Assembly: GCF_016808095.1 (NCBI RefSeq)
Contig: NC_068973.1
Coordinates: 13,574,501-13,638,500, forward strand
Source of the DNA: Vigna angularis
Taxonomy: Eukaryota; Streptophyta; Magnoliopsida; Fabales; Fabaceae
DNA: 64,000 bases
Direction: 5' to 3'
The stretch's first letter is position 1, and each line of letters begins with the position of its first letter. Below are positions 37,401 to 52,400 of the stretch, piece by piece. A program made the translations under genes and the position numbers. Under the pieces are notes generated by a model. That model worked only from the letters and a program-made list of their open reading frames with translations. It was not told the DNA's origin and did not search any database.

Positions 37401-40400
37401 TATATGTTCTAAACTTAGTACATATGATCTATATACTTCAGCTTGAGGGAAAGTGTTGAAATGTAATGTTTTTGTTGTAATTAAAGGAAATATCTTCTTA
37501 ATTAAAGAAAATATCTATAAAATCTTCCTAATTAGAGAAAATACATGTGTAATCTTCTAGATTATTTTGTTTCCCTATTTTCCTATTTTAGAAGATTAAA
37601 TTGTTACAAATAGAGCAAAGGAGAATGTAATTGATATGATTGAGAATAATAAAATCATTCTTATTTTCAACTGTTTTTCATTCATTATTTTTTATGTATG
37701 AGAACCCAACTTTAAGGTCAGGGTTTTAGGCAAGTGTCTTGCCCTTTCTTTGTATTCTATAAATACATCAGTAGAAGTGTAACAGTCTAAGGAAAATATA
37801 AATCGTTTTGCTTCATCTCATTTATTCAAGTATTATGACAACCAAGTTGTCATTCATAGCCTCTAATCAAGTATTTCAAGTAGTACTAATCCAGTATTTT
37901 TCATGATTGAATCCATCAGCTCAAATAATCAACTAACAGACATCTTGACAAAGGCATTGAGAGGACCACATTAGCTTATTTGTTCCATTCCAAGTTTTGT
38001 ACATTCAAATTGTGTTGTGTGTGTGTCTGTGCATATATGAATTCTGCTGTTGAGTATTATTTAGCACACTCATGCATGTAAACAAGTTTTTAGTCTTAAC
38101 AATTGAAGTAGTCTGCTTCGTTCGCATTTATATTATATCTTGGCTGTAGTTTTTCACTAAAAACGCGTATGACCAAGTATATTAATTCTGTAAATATCAG
38201 CATCAACACATTCATGCAATAACTGCCTCATAAACAATGCTGGACAGCTCAACCTGTTCATTCCCACAAGATAACTCTGTTAATTACATGACAAAATGGT
38301 AAAGGGAGAATTATAAACTCACAGGTAAAGATATGTTACAGCAACAGAAGTCAAGCCACCCCAAAAAAACCTTATCACTAGTCTTGAAACAGCCATCCCC
38401 CTTGCAGTCGTGTATGCCCCAAATGTAAGTAACACATCTAAGAAACCTATTCATCATAACATAACAATAATATTTTAAGAAACACTAGCCATTTTAAAAA
38501 GTAATAACTGCAGAAACAGAAACATCTTACTTTTGGCAAAATTCATGATAGCAAATGATGGCCCAATGCTAAGTATTGTTTTAAAAGTATCCAAATTGAT
38601 ATGTCCATGATTGAAAGCAATGATAGTCAAAGCCTGCATAAAACAGGAATTAGACACAACCCAACTAAATCTGTTTTGTGATAAGCAATACTCATAGCAG
38701 TCTTTGTTCAATAATAGCTGTTGACTTGGTCTATTAAGTCATGTTCCAGCCATGTCGTGAGATGAGCAAAATGCGTCAAAACGTCCAAGTAAAAAAAGAC
38801 AAAAGAAAAAAATTGCAACATGGTTGAGGTGGTGGGCATGTGTCAAAAGTCTGTCAAGTGTTGTGTCCTAAAAGTGTTAAAAACATCCAAAAAGGTGATG
38901 GTGCTTCCTAAATCCATAATCAGAGTTCAAACTTCAGAGTAAACTATGGATGACAAGAAAGGAACCTGAAACATTAGTGCCAAGAAGATCCAAAGTCGAT
39001 GGAAGCTTCGATACAGGTGAAGAAATGTCCTATGCTCAACAAAACTGCTTTTACCAGTCTGGAAACAAAACATTGAGCATACAAGAAAAGAAATAATATA
39101 AACATCATAATTATGAAGAAAAATCAATAAAAATAACAGTTGAAAAGAAGTTATAACTGACCCTTTTTGACCTTTTTGAAGGTGTAGGTTTCCGCAAGAA
39201 CGGAGAATCCGGTCTCATTGGCCAATTTAATTCAAAACAAGCAGGCGACCTACATATTATTGCAAATTAGAATAAGTCCACCTAAAAGGAAAAACATTAT
39301 GCGGTATCAAAGTGGCTAACCAAAAGTATTCATTGAAGTCATCATAATTCCTCCATGCTGAATGTGCAGCTTTCCCATTGTTGTTTCTACTAGCTTCCTG
39401 CATAAGATTTTAGGGGGACTCAATGCCAGTGATGGAATACATAAAAAGAAATAAAAAAATCCATAACAATTCCTACGGATTTTACACCAGTGATAGGGAA
39501 GGTTGTTACAAAAATAGAGTTGGCATGAGTAGTGCGGAAATTGTTAGCCGGAGGAGAATATTTTTATTATTTAGTCTCATGAAAGAGAAGGGAAAGAGGG
39601 TGAGAGGGTTATGATCTGATTTCCCGATAGAGGAGCTACACTCTAGGCAATTGTAGGTTTCCACCTTTTGTAATTTCCAATTGCAAATAACATACAATTT
39701 TCCAGTACCATCATATTTTTGCACCTCTTTTTATCATTATAATAATGGTCCGTAACAAGAAGCATACAACTTCCAACCTAATAAGGTTGCCCACATTTCT
39801 CTAATAAAGAATACAAAGAACATCTCAATTTGAAGTCTTGTAGCAAAGCAAAACCAACAAATAAATGAAAAACAAAATTTGAACAGTAATGCATAATAAG
39901 ATTTGGAACATGAAATTGCATTATAATAAGAGAGTGAATAAAGCAACTCACTGCAGCTAGCGTGTTATATATGGGACAAATTATTTTCTCAAGGAATTTT
40001 GCAGAACCGTCATCAGTTACGCAGCTGAGTGCAGGTGCAGCTTCTGGATGATCCAAAATAGCATCCAACTCTTTGGCCATCTATATAACAAATCATGGAT
40101 AAAAAATTTAGCATTAAAAGTGATTTGAAATGTTTATAACTAAACTTCATCTACCTAAAATATTTAATATTATGAAAATGCGAATAACCTCAGTAAAATC
40201 AAAGCACAGAGCAACACAACACATATTCATCAGAAAAAAAGTGATCACTGATCAGGAATACTTCCATAAAAGGAAGATAAGAACTAGACACAAACAATCT
40301 TCTTGTGTCTAACCCTTTCAATTCAAAATAGACAATTTAATTTTAACAGGTAGAACACAGTGTCAATTTATTTAAGGATTTTAATAAAATGTTTCAAAAA

Positions 40401-43400
40401 TAAGGAGGTTTGAAATAACAACCCTTCTTTTTCAAGAGGGTACAAGTAACACTTACCTATTAGTAGCTTAAATTTGTATAAGTTAGACACTACCGCTAAA
40501 TACAAAACGAAGAAATTTTTTCATGCATGTTAAGTGGACTTTAAGTCTAAACCCCACAAAATCGGTTTGTAAGATGAGGTTTGCACCTATATATATACTC
40601 TAAATTGACCTTATCTTTAATCATTGTGGGACTTCCAACATATTCTCCTCACATCGAGGTATATACATCTTATGCGTGGGACTAGACATTAATGGGTGAT
40701 TCGATAACAGCCCAATAATAGGTGGAATGATATGCCCAACAAACAAAAATCTCTCTAGGATAGGCTCTAAGTCATGGCTCTAATACCATGTTAAGAAGTG
40801 GACTTTAAGTCTAACTCAACCCCACAAAATCGACTTGTTAGATGAGTTTTGCACCCACATATATACTTTAAATTAATTTTATCTCTAGTCGATGTGAAAC
40901 TTCCAACAATACATGTTTAATTTACAACAATGAAGACAACTAGTGTTATCGATATCAAATATCATAAAATATCAAGACCCAAAATTCACTTATGAAATTA
41001 TAACAAAAAACTATAACGGGTTATGGTGGAAACATTGCACTCAAAAGCAATATGATATATGCATATAGATAATTAAAAAAAAACAAAAATTTAATGGTAA
41101 TAGTCTTAGTGGCAGCTAGAGCAGGATGGCCAGTGGTGGCGAGCGACAGTGGCAAGCGGATGTGTGTGTCATTGATGGCCAAGGTGGCAAACAATAGTGC
41201 CAGCAGTGGCAAGTGCCAGCAGTGAATAAAAATGTTGTTGTAATGTAGATAGATATTAGGTTAACTTGTAATGTTTTTACTGGGTCGGGTATGATCAAAC
41301 TTTTAAGAATATGATAATTTAAGTTGATAACCCAACAAAAGATCAAGAGAAAAGAGTTGAAATTCCAAAATTTGTGGGGTCTAGGTAGAAATTAATGGGG
41401 TGTATGAAGCAATAGCCCAATAGATTTCTCTCATGGGTTGTTGCACTTTAGGGTTTATCTCATGCGTCGGTGCACACCAGGGTTTCTCTCATGCTCCTGT
41501 AGAATCTTCACACATGTGCCGCCGCACATCTGCCTCCTACATTTTCGTGATGCAAAAAGCGGCCGCAATGAGAACCCAAATAGCCACTGCCATGTCATGG
41601 TAGCAAGCTGGAAATCCAACTCTAATTTCTGCCATTATGCCACCATAATTGCCTTTCAACAACACTGAAGACAACTCTAACTGTACAAGTCTATTTTGTA
41701 AAGTTGAGTTATGCTCAAAGTCACATTATTATAGCACAAGGTGTGTGTTAATTGTTTTTAAGAAGTGGACTTTAAGCCTAGCTCAACCCCACAAAACCGG
41801 CTTGTAAGGTGAGGTTTACACCCAGTTATATACTTTAAATTGACCTTATCTCTAGTCGATGTGGGACTTGCAACACACCCTATCACGCCGAGGTATATAC
41901 ATCTCAAGCGTAAGGCTGGACATTAATGGGTGGTCCGATAGCAGGTGGAACAATATGTCCAACAAACAACAAATATCGTTAGGATAGGCTCTAACCTAGC
42001 TCTGATACCATGTTAAAAAGTGAACTTTAAGCCTAACTCAACCTCACAAAACCGACTTGTAAGGTGAGATTTGCACCCACTTATATACTCTAAATTGGCC
42101 TTATCTCTAGTCGATGTGGGACTTTCAACAATTGCTATGACTAAAGGTTATTCTAAATGATCTTAAAGTGGCATGTGAAGAACCTACTATCATGTATTGT
42201 GATAATAAGTAGCTATCAGCATTGTTCACAATCTAGTTCAGCATGAAAGGACCAAACACAAAGAGACAGATCAAAATTTTAACAAAGAGAAACTAGATAG
42301 CGGCCATATCATTACTTCCTACGTCCCATCTGGGCTTTAGCTGGCAAAATTTGTTTACAAAAGGTCTTCCCACTGAGTGACTTCATGATCTCACATGCAA
42401 GTTGGGAATGATAAATATTCATTCATAGATTTATCCAAAAGCATATAGTGCAATGTCATTGGACATGAAAGGGTGTGTCAAAAATCCCACATCAAATAAA
42501 GATATAATCAAATTATAGTATGTAAGTAGGTACCAACCTTACATTATAAGGCTGGCTTTCTATGTAATATAAGGCTAGTGAGGCAATGAAAACACACAAA
42601 GCAAGGTTAGTAGCAAAAATAATCAAGCATACCTTCAAAAGTGATTACATAGAAACCTTAGCCTGTGTTGTGAAGATAAATACAGTCAGGGACATAATCT
42701 CTTTTCTTGTCAACTATGGTTGTGAATAACAACAATTTTATGTGAAGATTGTTTTCTTACATTGGAAGATTAGGAGAAAATTTACAAGGAGGTCCCACTA
42801 AGATATGGTAAAAGTGTTTCTGTCAATTTTGTTTGTAGGCTAGAAAAGGAATCACATGTTGATTACATAGAAACCTTAGCCCTTTTTGCAAAGATAAATT
42901 GTTGTAAGTAGGATATTAAAAGCATCACTAGAAGTTAGTAGAATATTAAAGGTATTACAAAAAGCTAATAGAAGTTGTTAGAAGCTTCTAGAGATCTCTT
43001 TGTAATTATTACTTTAAGGTTAGAGTTCTCTATATCCAGATGTATTGTTTCAAAGCAATCAATTTTGAATAAAAATCTTATTTCATTCATAATTCTTTCA
43101 AGTTAAATACAGTCAGGGAAATAATGTCTCTTCCTGTCAACTATGGCCGGGAATAACAGCAGTTTTATGTTAAGAGTGTTTTCTTACATCGAAAGATTAA
43201 GGAGATTTATAAGGAGGTTCCACTGAGATATGGAAAGTATTGCTGCAAATTCTGTTTGTAGGCTATAAAAGGAAACATATTGGCTACCCCAAGCATGGTA
43301 TAGAAGATTCACAAAGGGTACAACCACCTAAGGGTACCAACAAAGTCAAGAAGACCACAATTTATTCATAAAACACTAGTGACAGGGAAGTGACTGTGTT

Positions 43401-46400
43401 GCTAGGGTATGTATGGCCCAGCACTTCTTTTCTCCTTGAGAAAAGGTTGGGCCAAACACTTTTTATAATAAGTTCTTAAAAGTATAAGTAGCTTACTTAA
43501 CATGATCTATTCTAAAGAGGTGTCGGTAACAGCTAACGAGAGCTAAAAAAGGACCTTGTGACAATTTTATAAGCTTTTTTATAGCTTATTTCAATGAACT
43601 TCACAAAGAAACTAACAAAAAATATGCCCTTTCTATTAGTGAAAATACACTAACAATGCTAATGGAGAGATGACCTATAATATAAAGAGCACAATGAAAG
43701 ACTTACATTGTGGAATATATAGCAAATACACTCAGGAAGAAAACGGACATTTGCAGCTTCACCCCAAATAAGAAAATACAAGGAAACCAAAGAAAGCTTC
43801 CTATCCCGGTTAATAGCCTCTAAACTGCACGAAGCATTAAATGGAATGCAATCAAATAAAATATGAAAGAGGAAAGTCATTCAAAGAATGAGTAAGTTGA
43901 AGTAATAACCTATTCCAAGCAAGACGAATTCTCAAGTATCTGCACCACCTGATATAGTTATCTAGCACCTTCAAGAATACTTCATTGATTGTTTTCTCAT
44001 CTATTTTCTGCACATTACAAAATTCAACATAAAGAACGGAATGTCACAAAGCAATTTATTGTACATTTACCAAAGGACCATACTCAGTATACCTACAATG
44101 TAGAAGTTGTTAAACACCTATTACGCAAGATTTACATTTTAATGTCAAACTCAAGAATTTAAGCAACCTTATAAAGCTTCAATAATCATGACCAGTAGAC
44201 TCAAGATACAAACTTGTAAGAGTTTATCAAAAAGATATTGAAAGTGCTATTATAATATTCAAGCATAAGGTACAAACCCATCATAAGTCATAATGAAGAA
44301 ACAATGAATAATGGACCAGGATGTCTCCACGCATGATCAGTAAGGATTAGAATAATAAAGAAAAGATAGAAAGAAGAGTATATAAGAGTTAAGTTCTGAA
44401 GTGAATTTGGAAAAAACTTGACCCTGACGCCTTCAAGAGCTAAGGCCCACCAACTAGATGTTATTTAGCTTTTGCTTTTTGTTGGACATCCCACTTAGAG
44501 AATTAGGGTGAAACAATAATGAGTGCAAGCCTTCGTAATATTGAGTTAAACTTAAAATTTAATTTTAAACATGATATCAAATTCTAGCAAGGTTCTATAT
44601 AGTGAAGGGTTTTGACCAACAAGTGAGTTGACTAAAGTGTCGCCAAGTATTGTGGAATGAAAGTCGCCAATGATTAATAGAAAAATTTTGCATGAGTTGA
44701 ATCATAACTCCTATAAAAGACAAATTTGATCTAGTAATGGTAAGATAAACAAGTTTCCCAACCAGCCTTATATATCTTTCCAAGTCAAAGAAAGCTTCTC
44801 CTTGTACTATCATTGATTTCTTATTTCTATCCATAGGACAATCCATTGGTTTAGAATCAATCATGTTCGTCTCTTTTAGGATGTCAAAAGCATATTTCCT
44901 TTCACAAATTACAACTCCTTTCTTTGCTTGAGTGACTTCTAGCCAAGAAATATTTTAGACTTCCAAAATCCTTGGTCTAAATATGATTACATAAGTGTTC
45001 CTTCAACTAAGATATCTAGCACCATCATTCCCATAAATAATATATTGCCAACATACAACATTAAGTAGACACATTTTCCAAGGGAGGTGTGACAATAGAA
45101 ACAAAATGACTTGCCTCATTGCATTTCTACCCAAATGTTTGGACATTGTGGTTTAATTTCCCAAACCAAGCACATGGAGATTGCTTGAGACCATAGAGAG
45201 CAACGGAATTTGCAAACCAAACCAAACTCCCCCCTAAGAAACGAAACAAGATGGTTACTTCATGTGGACTTCTTCAAGATCGCCAGGTAGAAAAGCATTC
45301 TTAATACCTAATTGATGAAGAGGTCAATGATGAAAGGTTGACATGGCAAGGAAAAGTCTGATAGTATTCATTTTGCCACCTGGGAGAAAGTATCAAGATA
45401 GTCAAGCACACAGATACAAATATATCCTTTTGAGAGCAATCAAGCTTTAAGGTGATCAACTTCACAATTAGGTCCATTTTTTTATCGAATAGGCCCAACA
45501 ACAACCAATTGTCTTCTTTCCAAGTGGAAGAAGAACCAACTCCCATATATAATTTTGTTCAAGGAACTACATTTCAACAATCATGGCTTGTATACAAGAC
45601 AATCAAGTCCCTCTTTTTTAGCAGACACGTGGATTCCATCTTGCTCAAGGTAGTCATGATGTTCTTGGCCAAGAAACCACATTTCAACGACAGCATACCA
45701 AGATAGATAATTTGTCCCATTTAGCTTCTTGAAAGTAATTGAAGGTCTTCAAAAGAATGAAATAGCACCTCCAGTTGCCATTTCTGATAAAAATAACAAT
45801 GAAGGGAAGCAACAACAATAAGGAAACTGAAAACCCTAGGGGTTTTCTTCAAGGGTAGCTTCTGAACTTCACTGAAATGAAGTTTTGAGGGTAAAAACAG
45901 AGAAAGGAAGGTTCGGCAACAGCTTTGGAGGTGACGCGCAGCAAACAAAGACAGTGTGTGTGGTGATGCATGGCGGAGAACTAGCCCTCGGCACCAACGA
46001 GGTCGGTTGTCGCTTGGAGAGGCTATCCAAATTTGGTGGTCACTGGGCGAAACTGCAACGACGAACAGTAGCGAACAACCGCGGACTACAACGAAATGGT
46101 AGAGAACAGTGGTTGATAGTGTTGAACAGCTAAAAACGGTAGTGGACAGTTGTAGATAGGGGCTGGACAATCGTAGACAGTATCAAACGGCGCCGAACAG
46201 ATGTAGAAACCAATAACTAACACTGGTGGATAAGACAAGACAGAAACCAGAGCGTGATCGACCCACTCCGATACCAACTTAAGATTAAAATGGAGAAAAA
46301 TATATTCTAAACGGCATAAAGAACCCCTCTTATAGTTCTTTATTTATATTAGAAGAAGATTTATACAATAGAAAGACTGAACATTAAAAGCATTGTCCTA

Positions 46401-49400
46401 AGCTACTTGGACAAAGAACTAGGTGCAGAGGTTATCTAACACTCAACTTCCTACCTTAAACTTAATGATTACATGGATTTTCTAATTATTTCAACAAAAA
46501 GTAACAAAATAATGAAACCCAAACAATGAAACTTGACTCCGACCCCAAATATCATAATGAAATATAGACAAGACAGAGTTGCACCGCAATTCATCTCTTT
46601 CTAGAAAAAAAAAATGTTTCCCTAATCGACATGACTCATTCTAAGACTTGGAGTTTGCAAAATTGGGAATCATCCTTTTTAATTTTGATAAATATAGATG
46701 AGCCAAACTACCATGTAGAAGCCTAGGAGATGGGGATGCTAAACAAGAAATTGACGATCTAGTGCCTAGATAGTAAAGTCCCCTAGATTCATTTCCCTCA
46801 CCAATCAATTGACCTGTATTGCGGTCTTGAATAACAAGAGAATTTGCATCAAAGGTTATAGAACAATTTAAGGATTTAGTTAATTGACTAACAGAACTTG
46901 GGTTAAAAGGACAATTAGGAACAAAAAGAACATGTTTTAGGTTCAAAGACAAAAAAAAAGGGAGATTTGACCAACTCCTTCAGAAGTAACTAGATCCATA
47001 GGCTAAAGTAATAACATTAGGAATTTTAGGATGAGAAATGAAAGAAAATAAGGAAGCATTATCATAAATGTAATCGGAATCACCTGAGTCAATTATTCAA
47101 GAACTTTGACATTCCAAGTTTTGAGATATGCAAGCTATTCACAAACTAGTGAAAGATCGTGCTTGGTTCTTGGACTTCAAACTGAGATATTGATATTCTT
47201 CATAAGAAAAATGTGGTTCAACCTTATTAGATTTGGAGATGTTCGTTGTCTTGCTAGGAAAACCATGCCAGGATAAGCCTTTATCTTGAGTGTGGTCAAT
47301 TCTCTATCAAAAAGAACATAGACGACATTTGTATCCACTTTGAGAAAAGGAAGAAATATTTAAAAAAGAATTCACCAACAATCAGAATTACAAGCTACAA
47401 TCTACACTCCCAAGCCAGTGCCAACTACAAAAGATGGAAAATAGTAGAGGAGGAAGAGTATGAGAGAGAGAGAGGAGAGAGGAGCCTCTCAATCAAAGAT
47501 GAAAATACAATAACAAGGGCAAGGAGTTGTTTCAGTGATAATAAGGTTTCTGACAGCCAATGACGATGGTCGATGGACAGTAGACATGGCTGCCAGCCAG
47601 CAATGACTGGCAAACTATGTAAGACTAATGTGATTGCCAACTGCTGACAGTCGCTACAAAGAAGGATCGACCTGCTTTGATACCAACTTGAGACTGAAAA
47701 TATGAAAAGAACTTAAGAGATTGATTATCTCCCATATGATCTTTATTATTTATAGAAGAAAATTACATCAAGAATATCTAGGTAATTAATGCTAACAGTG
47801 CATAGGTACAACTGCTAGCCACCTACATTAAATAAATATTCTAACAGATATATTTAATACATATTCTAACAGCATCATCCAATGTAAGAGAGGAAGTGAT
47901 CAATGTCTAATATACGGATGCTTAAAAGAATTTTGGGCAGAGAAACATCCTCTATGCCTTAATAAGATTTTGTTGTGTATGATTGACCGGTTATGATTCC
48001 TTTTCCCTTAAGACTTAAATTGATCTAAATTGTGATCACTATTTTGTTGTAAATTATGTTCTTTAGGGCTTTGGAGTTCAACTGTAGTATTCGTTCATAT
48101 AAGTTTAATATTTCATGTGGGTTATCGTTACATATCATAATAAAAATTCGTAAGATTTATTTGATTCAATTTATGTTCAACCAATTAAGTTACACCCCTT
48201 GAGAACATCCAAAATATTGACACTAATTAATAAAGGACATCCAAAATTATTTATTCATGTAGATTGTTGCTGCCTTAGAACTATTTGAAGCAATTAGTAT
48301 TTGGCGGTTTGAATTTATCATAGAGATACATGTGAGAATTATATTAGAATAAAGTTAAAAACGCATAATTATAAATTTAACTTGCACCACACGTGTGTGG
48401 GAGACACTCAAAAGGTCCGCCCACAGGGATGCAGCTCTGCCCACGAGAGTATGGGAGATGCACTTAATCAGAAATTACATGAGAGATCCTTCTACATAGG
48501 TGTGGAAAGCGCACTAGAGAGATTATTTCTCTTAAGAGACTACAACCTCATTTAACCATGTTTTTCGTACTGAATTATAAAAAGTGGGTACAAAAGTTGT
48601 ACCTTGGATGGTAGCTAACTAACGGCGTTGGAATCACTTATTATAATGTTGAGGAACAAAAGCTATCATTGTTTCAGTGAGCAAAGATCAAGTTTCTAGG
48701 ACTAAAGAAAAAGTTTATATTCTCGTTTGAGGCATAGTAAACAATTGAACTACACCTTGAGATCAACAGCAAAGAACAAAATTCTAAATTTCAAAAAGTG
48801 TTACTATATCACTGCCAGACCATAGCAAGTAAGAACTAGTTTGCTTCTATTTGTCAATACCAACCAACTTCAAGCTAAAGTTTTTTCCATCCGTCACTGA
48901 AAGTCTGATTACAAACAATTATGTTTCTTTTAAGACAGATAATAAAATAAAAATAGAATGTCTATAAACTGAAAATTAAATAATACTCCGGATAGTAAAA
49001 CTACACCAAAATGGATTCATAAAAGAACTCACTGGATCAGTTTCGGCAGGTATTCCAAGTCTAGACTGCTTATTTGCTATCATCAAGATAACATTTTCAC
49101 GCTGGTTCCTTACATTGTCTTTCTGCATGTGCAAAAACAAAGTTTATAACCAAGACCATTTAACACTTGCAGGAAAGCAAAACATCTAGTCAGAGAAAAC
49201 TAGTAATAAAAGAAGTAGCTTAATCATAACCTGAGTGACCGTTTTCCCCTATTAATTCTAAAAATTGACATTAGATACCGGAATAATTTCTTGTGTATAA
49301 ATTCACTCAGCAGATCACAATTTATATAGAAAAAATCTATCTTGTGTCTTGAATTGATCATAGTGCAGCTGAGAACAGGATTTTCCCCCGTTAACACATG

Positions 49401-52400
49401 AATTCAGATTCAGAAACTTGAATAAATTTCTTCAGCGTACAAATTCACTCAGCAGATCTCAATTGATCCATTTAGGTTTGGGAGATACACCAAAATCAGT
49501 TTCTAAAGTTTCCTTCAAGCCGGAGCATATAGGCTATACACACTAATATCGGGCACTATAACTTAAACGGAGGCCCTCTTTAAACACTTTGTCATGATGT
49601 ATGCAATTTGATCAATTGAGCTGGCAGCTGGCAAATTCAGTAATATGATTTCCTTGAACACCACCTTCTCAAATTCAAAAGGATAATCAATCTCTATATG
49701 TTTAGTTCTCTCACAAAGTAATGGATTAGAGGCAATGTAAAGAGCTGTTTGGATATTGCCATACAGTTCAATTGCTGAAACATACAGCACTTCAACTTTT
49801 AACTCGCATGTGGCCGAGGCCATTGCCTTCTATGCTGCTTCTACCTAAACCTGGCCACTACACACTGCTTCTTGCTCTTTTAAGTGATCATATTCCCACC
49901 AATGAATATACAATATCCAGTAGCACAGTACCAGTTTACAAATGATCCTGCACAATTAGGATCACAGTAAACAAATATTTGGGTATCGCCTTTATCTTCA
50001 TACAACAATCCTGCTCCTAATGCCCTTATTATACATATGAGAATGTCAATCACTGCACTCCCGTGATCAACAAGATGAGCCTGCACAAATTCATTAACTA
50101 CTTAAACAACAAAAGAGATGTCAAGCCTTGTGTTAGATATATTGCATTTTATGTTAATTAGGGAAACATGACCCTATGTTAGGTATGTTAGTTTTATATA
50201 TTCATTAGTATTTGGGCTTTAGCCCACATTCTCTTGATTAAAAATACATTACCATATGTGTATTTTCTACACAAGGAAGATTAACCTTATACCTAGTTTT
50301 TCACTATATTCAACATGATATCTAGAGCTTAGGATTTGTTGGCAATTTTTTCCGTCACATCTTCCACTACAATCACTACCACCACCATCGCTGCCATCAC
50401 CGTCGCCAGAGTTATTCAAACCGACAACTGCACGGTTTTGATCATCTCAGTCATACGACCACCATGCCACAAGAATGACCACCATCGAAGTAGCCACTCT
50501 CCCTCACGCACGTAATCGGCACTGCATGTCGAGACCCCTCTCCCTTAAACATCACTTGCTCTGAGATCACCTCTTCATCATCTTTTCGGGACTAGTTTCG
50601 CTGATCTGATCAAACCTCTTTGGTGTTTTATGGGTTTTCTCTCCTCCATAGAGTCTTTTGCTACCTTTTCCTCATTCGATGTCTCTTCTGCCACCAGTGT
50701 GTTTAACCCGTCAGTCTTTACTATATCAATTTGCACTTACCCATTGATAAGCTAAATGGCACCAATTATGTGACTAGGGCGTTAGCCATTAAACTTTGGC
50801 TTGAGAGTCAAGGGTATCTTGATCATCTTATTCAAGATGACTTTTTCCCATTGGAAAAGAATTGATGCTCAGTAATGTAATGTATGGTTCACAAGAATAC
50901 CATTCAATCTTCTTTAAAACAAAAATTTCTTGCCTACGGCACATCTTCTGAACTCTGGGAACAAGACAAATTATTGTACACCAACGATACTCAATGTCTT
51001 TATGATGTTTGTCACAATCTTTTCAATGGTGTTGCTTCTCGAAATCAGGACCTTATGGTTGATTATTTAGGTAAGAATCATACTTTTTTTCATGAATTTA
51101 ATGAGTTATTACCTCCTGTCGAAAAAATAGAGCAACGGTCAAAGTTCTTCAAGGTAATAGCTTTACACGAGGCTTGTTGATAAATATTCTCATGTTCGTG
51201 ATCAAGTTTTGGGTTCCCCTATTATACCTAGTTTTATTTTACTTCTATTTGTTCCACCCTTTTATATGTGCCAAGTAAACCTATCAATGATACATTTGTT
51301 TCTGTCGATGATTCCTCTAGTTTGGCATTTCAACATGATGATCGTCACCGCTCTCGCAAGCTAGGAAAACGTCACAAGTGTGACCATTGTGGCAAACTAG
51401 TCCACAAGATTGACAAGTGCTATGCGTTACATCATGGTGTTGGGACGGTTAACCTTTGTTGAAGTATAATGTCTTTATTTTATTATTAGTATTTATGTTA
51501 GGGCTTTGTTAGGGGCTTCCCGCCCTTTTATCTTTCAGAACTACTATCTTCTATAAATACAGTAGTAAGTTGTATCAGACTTGCTTAATCAAAATATAAG
51601 ACTTTTCATTTTCTCTCAACTTCAAGTTGGTATCAAGAGCCAGACCATTGTGTCTTCTTCGTCTATCGTCGGTGGCATTGTCTCTCTATCATTTCCATTG
51701 TTCGCTCTGTTGTCTGTCGCCGCTATACATCGCTTTCCCCGGCGAAGTCAAGGGTTAGGTGCGCCTTGAGAAGCGCAACCCAACCCTGGCGGTCCCGTCC
51801 TCCGCACCAGCCGCCACGCGCCGCTTCTTTCCGGCCAGTCTCGACCGCGTGTTCTGCACGCGCCGCCTTCCCGGTGCCGGAGTTTCACCGCATCACTGTA
51901 GATCGTCTCGCCGAGGCTTCTTGAGTGTGTTTTGGTTCCTGGTTCTCTGTTTCGTTGGCTTGGGCTCTAACCTAGGGTTTTCTCCCTCACGTTTTTGAAA
52001 CACTAAGTTCCATTTCTTCTCACAGTTTTAAAATGGCTTCTTCTACTGGAAGTAATTCCTCTTTATCTGCTACCCCTACCATTACATCTGCAAAACTGAA
52101 TTGGAAAAATTATTTATCATGGTCCTCTGCTGTGGAATTGTGGTTTCTTGGTCAAGGACACCATAATCACCTTGAACAAGATTTTTCTATAGTCCCAAAT
52201 GAAGAAAAATCCCAGTGGCAAAAATTAGACTTTCAGTTATGTGTTGTTTTGTGGCAATCGGTTGAGCAAGAGGTTCTAGATATCTTGAGACCGTATAAGA
52301 CATGCTCCTCTTTTTGGAAAAGGGCCCAAGATATTTTTGCTAATGATGTACAACATATTTTCGATGCAACCCAAAGAGCAACTTCTCTCAAACAAGTCAA

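Noticed and set aside
41100..41668. Possible small gene in the GC-richer patch of intron 9
   Set aside because: Short frames on both strands contain simple repeated words and have no homology or splice structure that I can support.
51759..51998. 79-codon frame with GC-rich composition before Copia-6 gag
   Set aside because: It is the untranslated leader of Copia-6; there is no gag similarity until the ATG at 52033.
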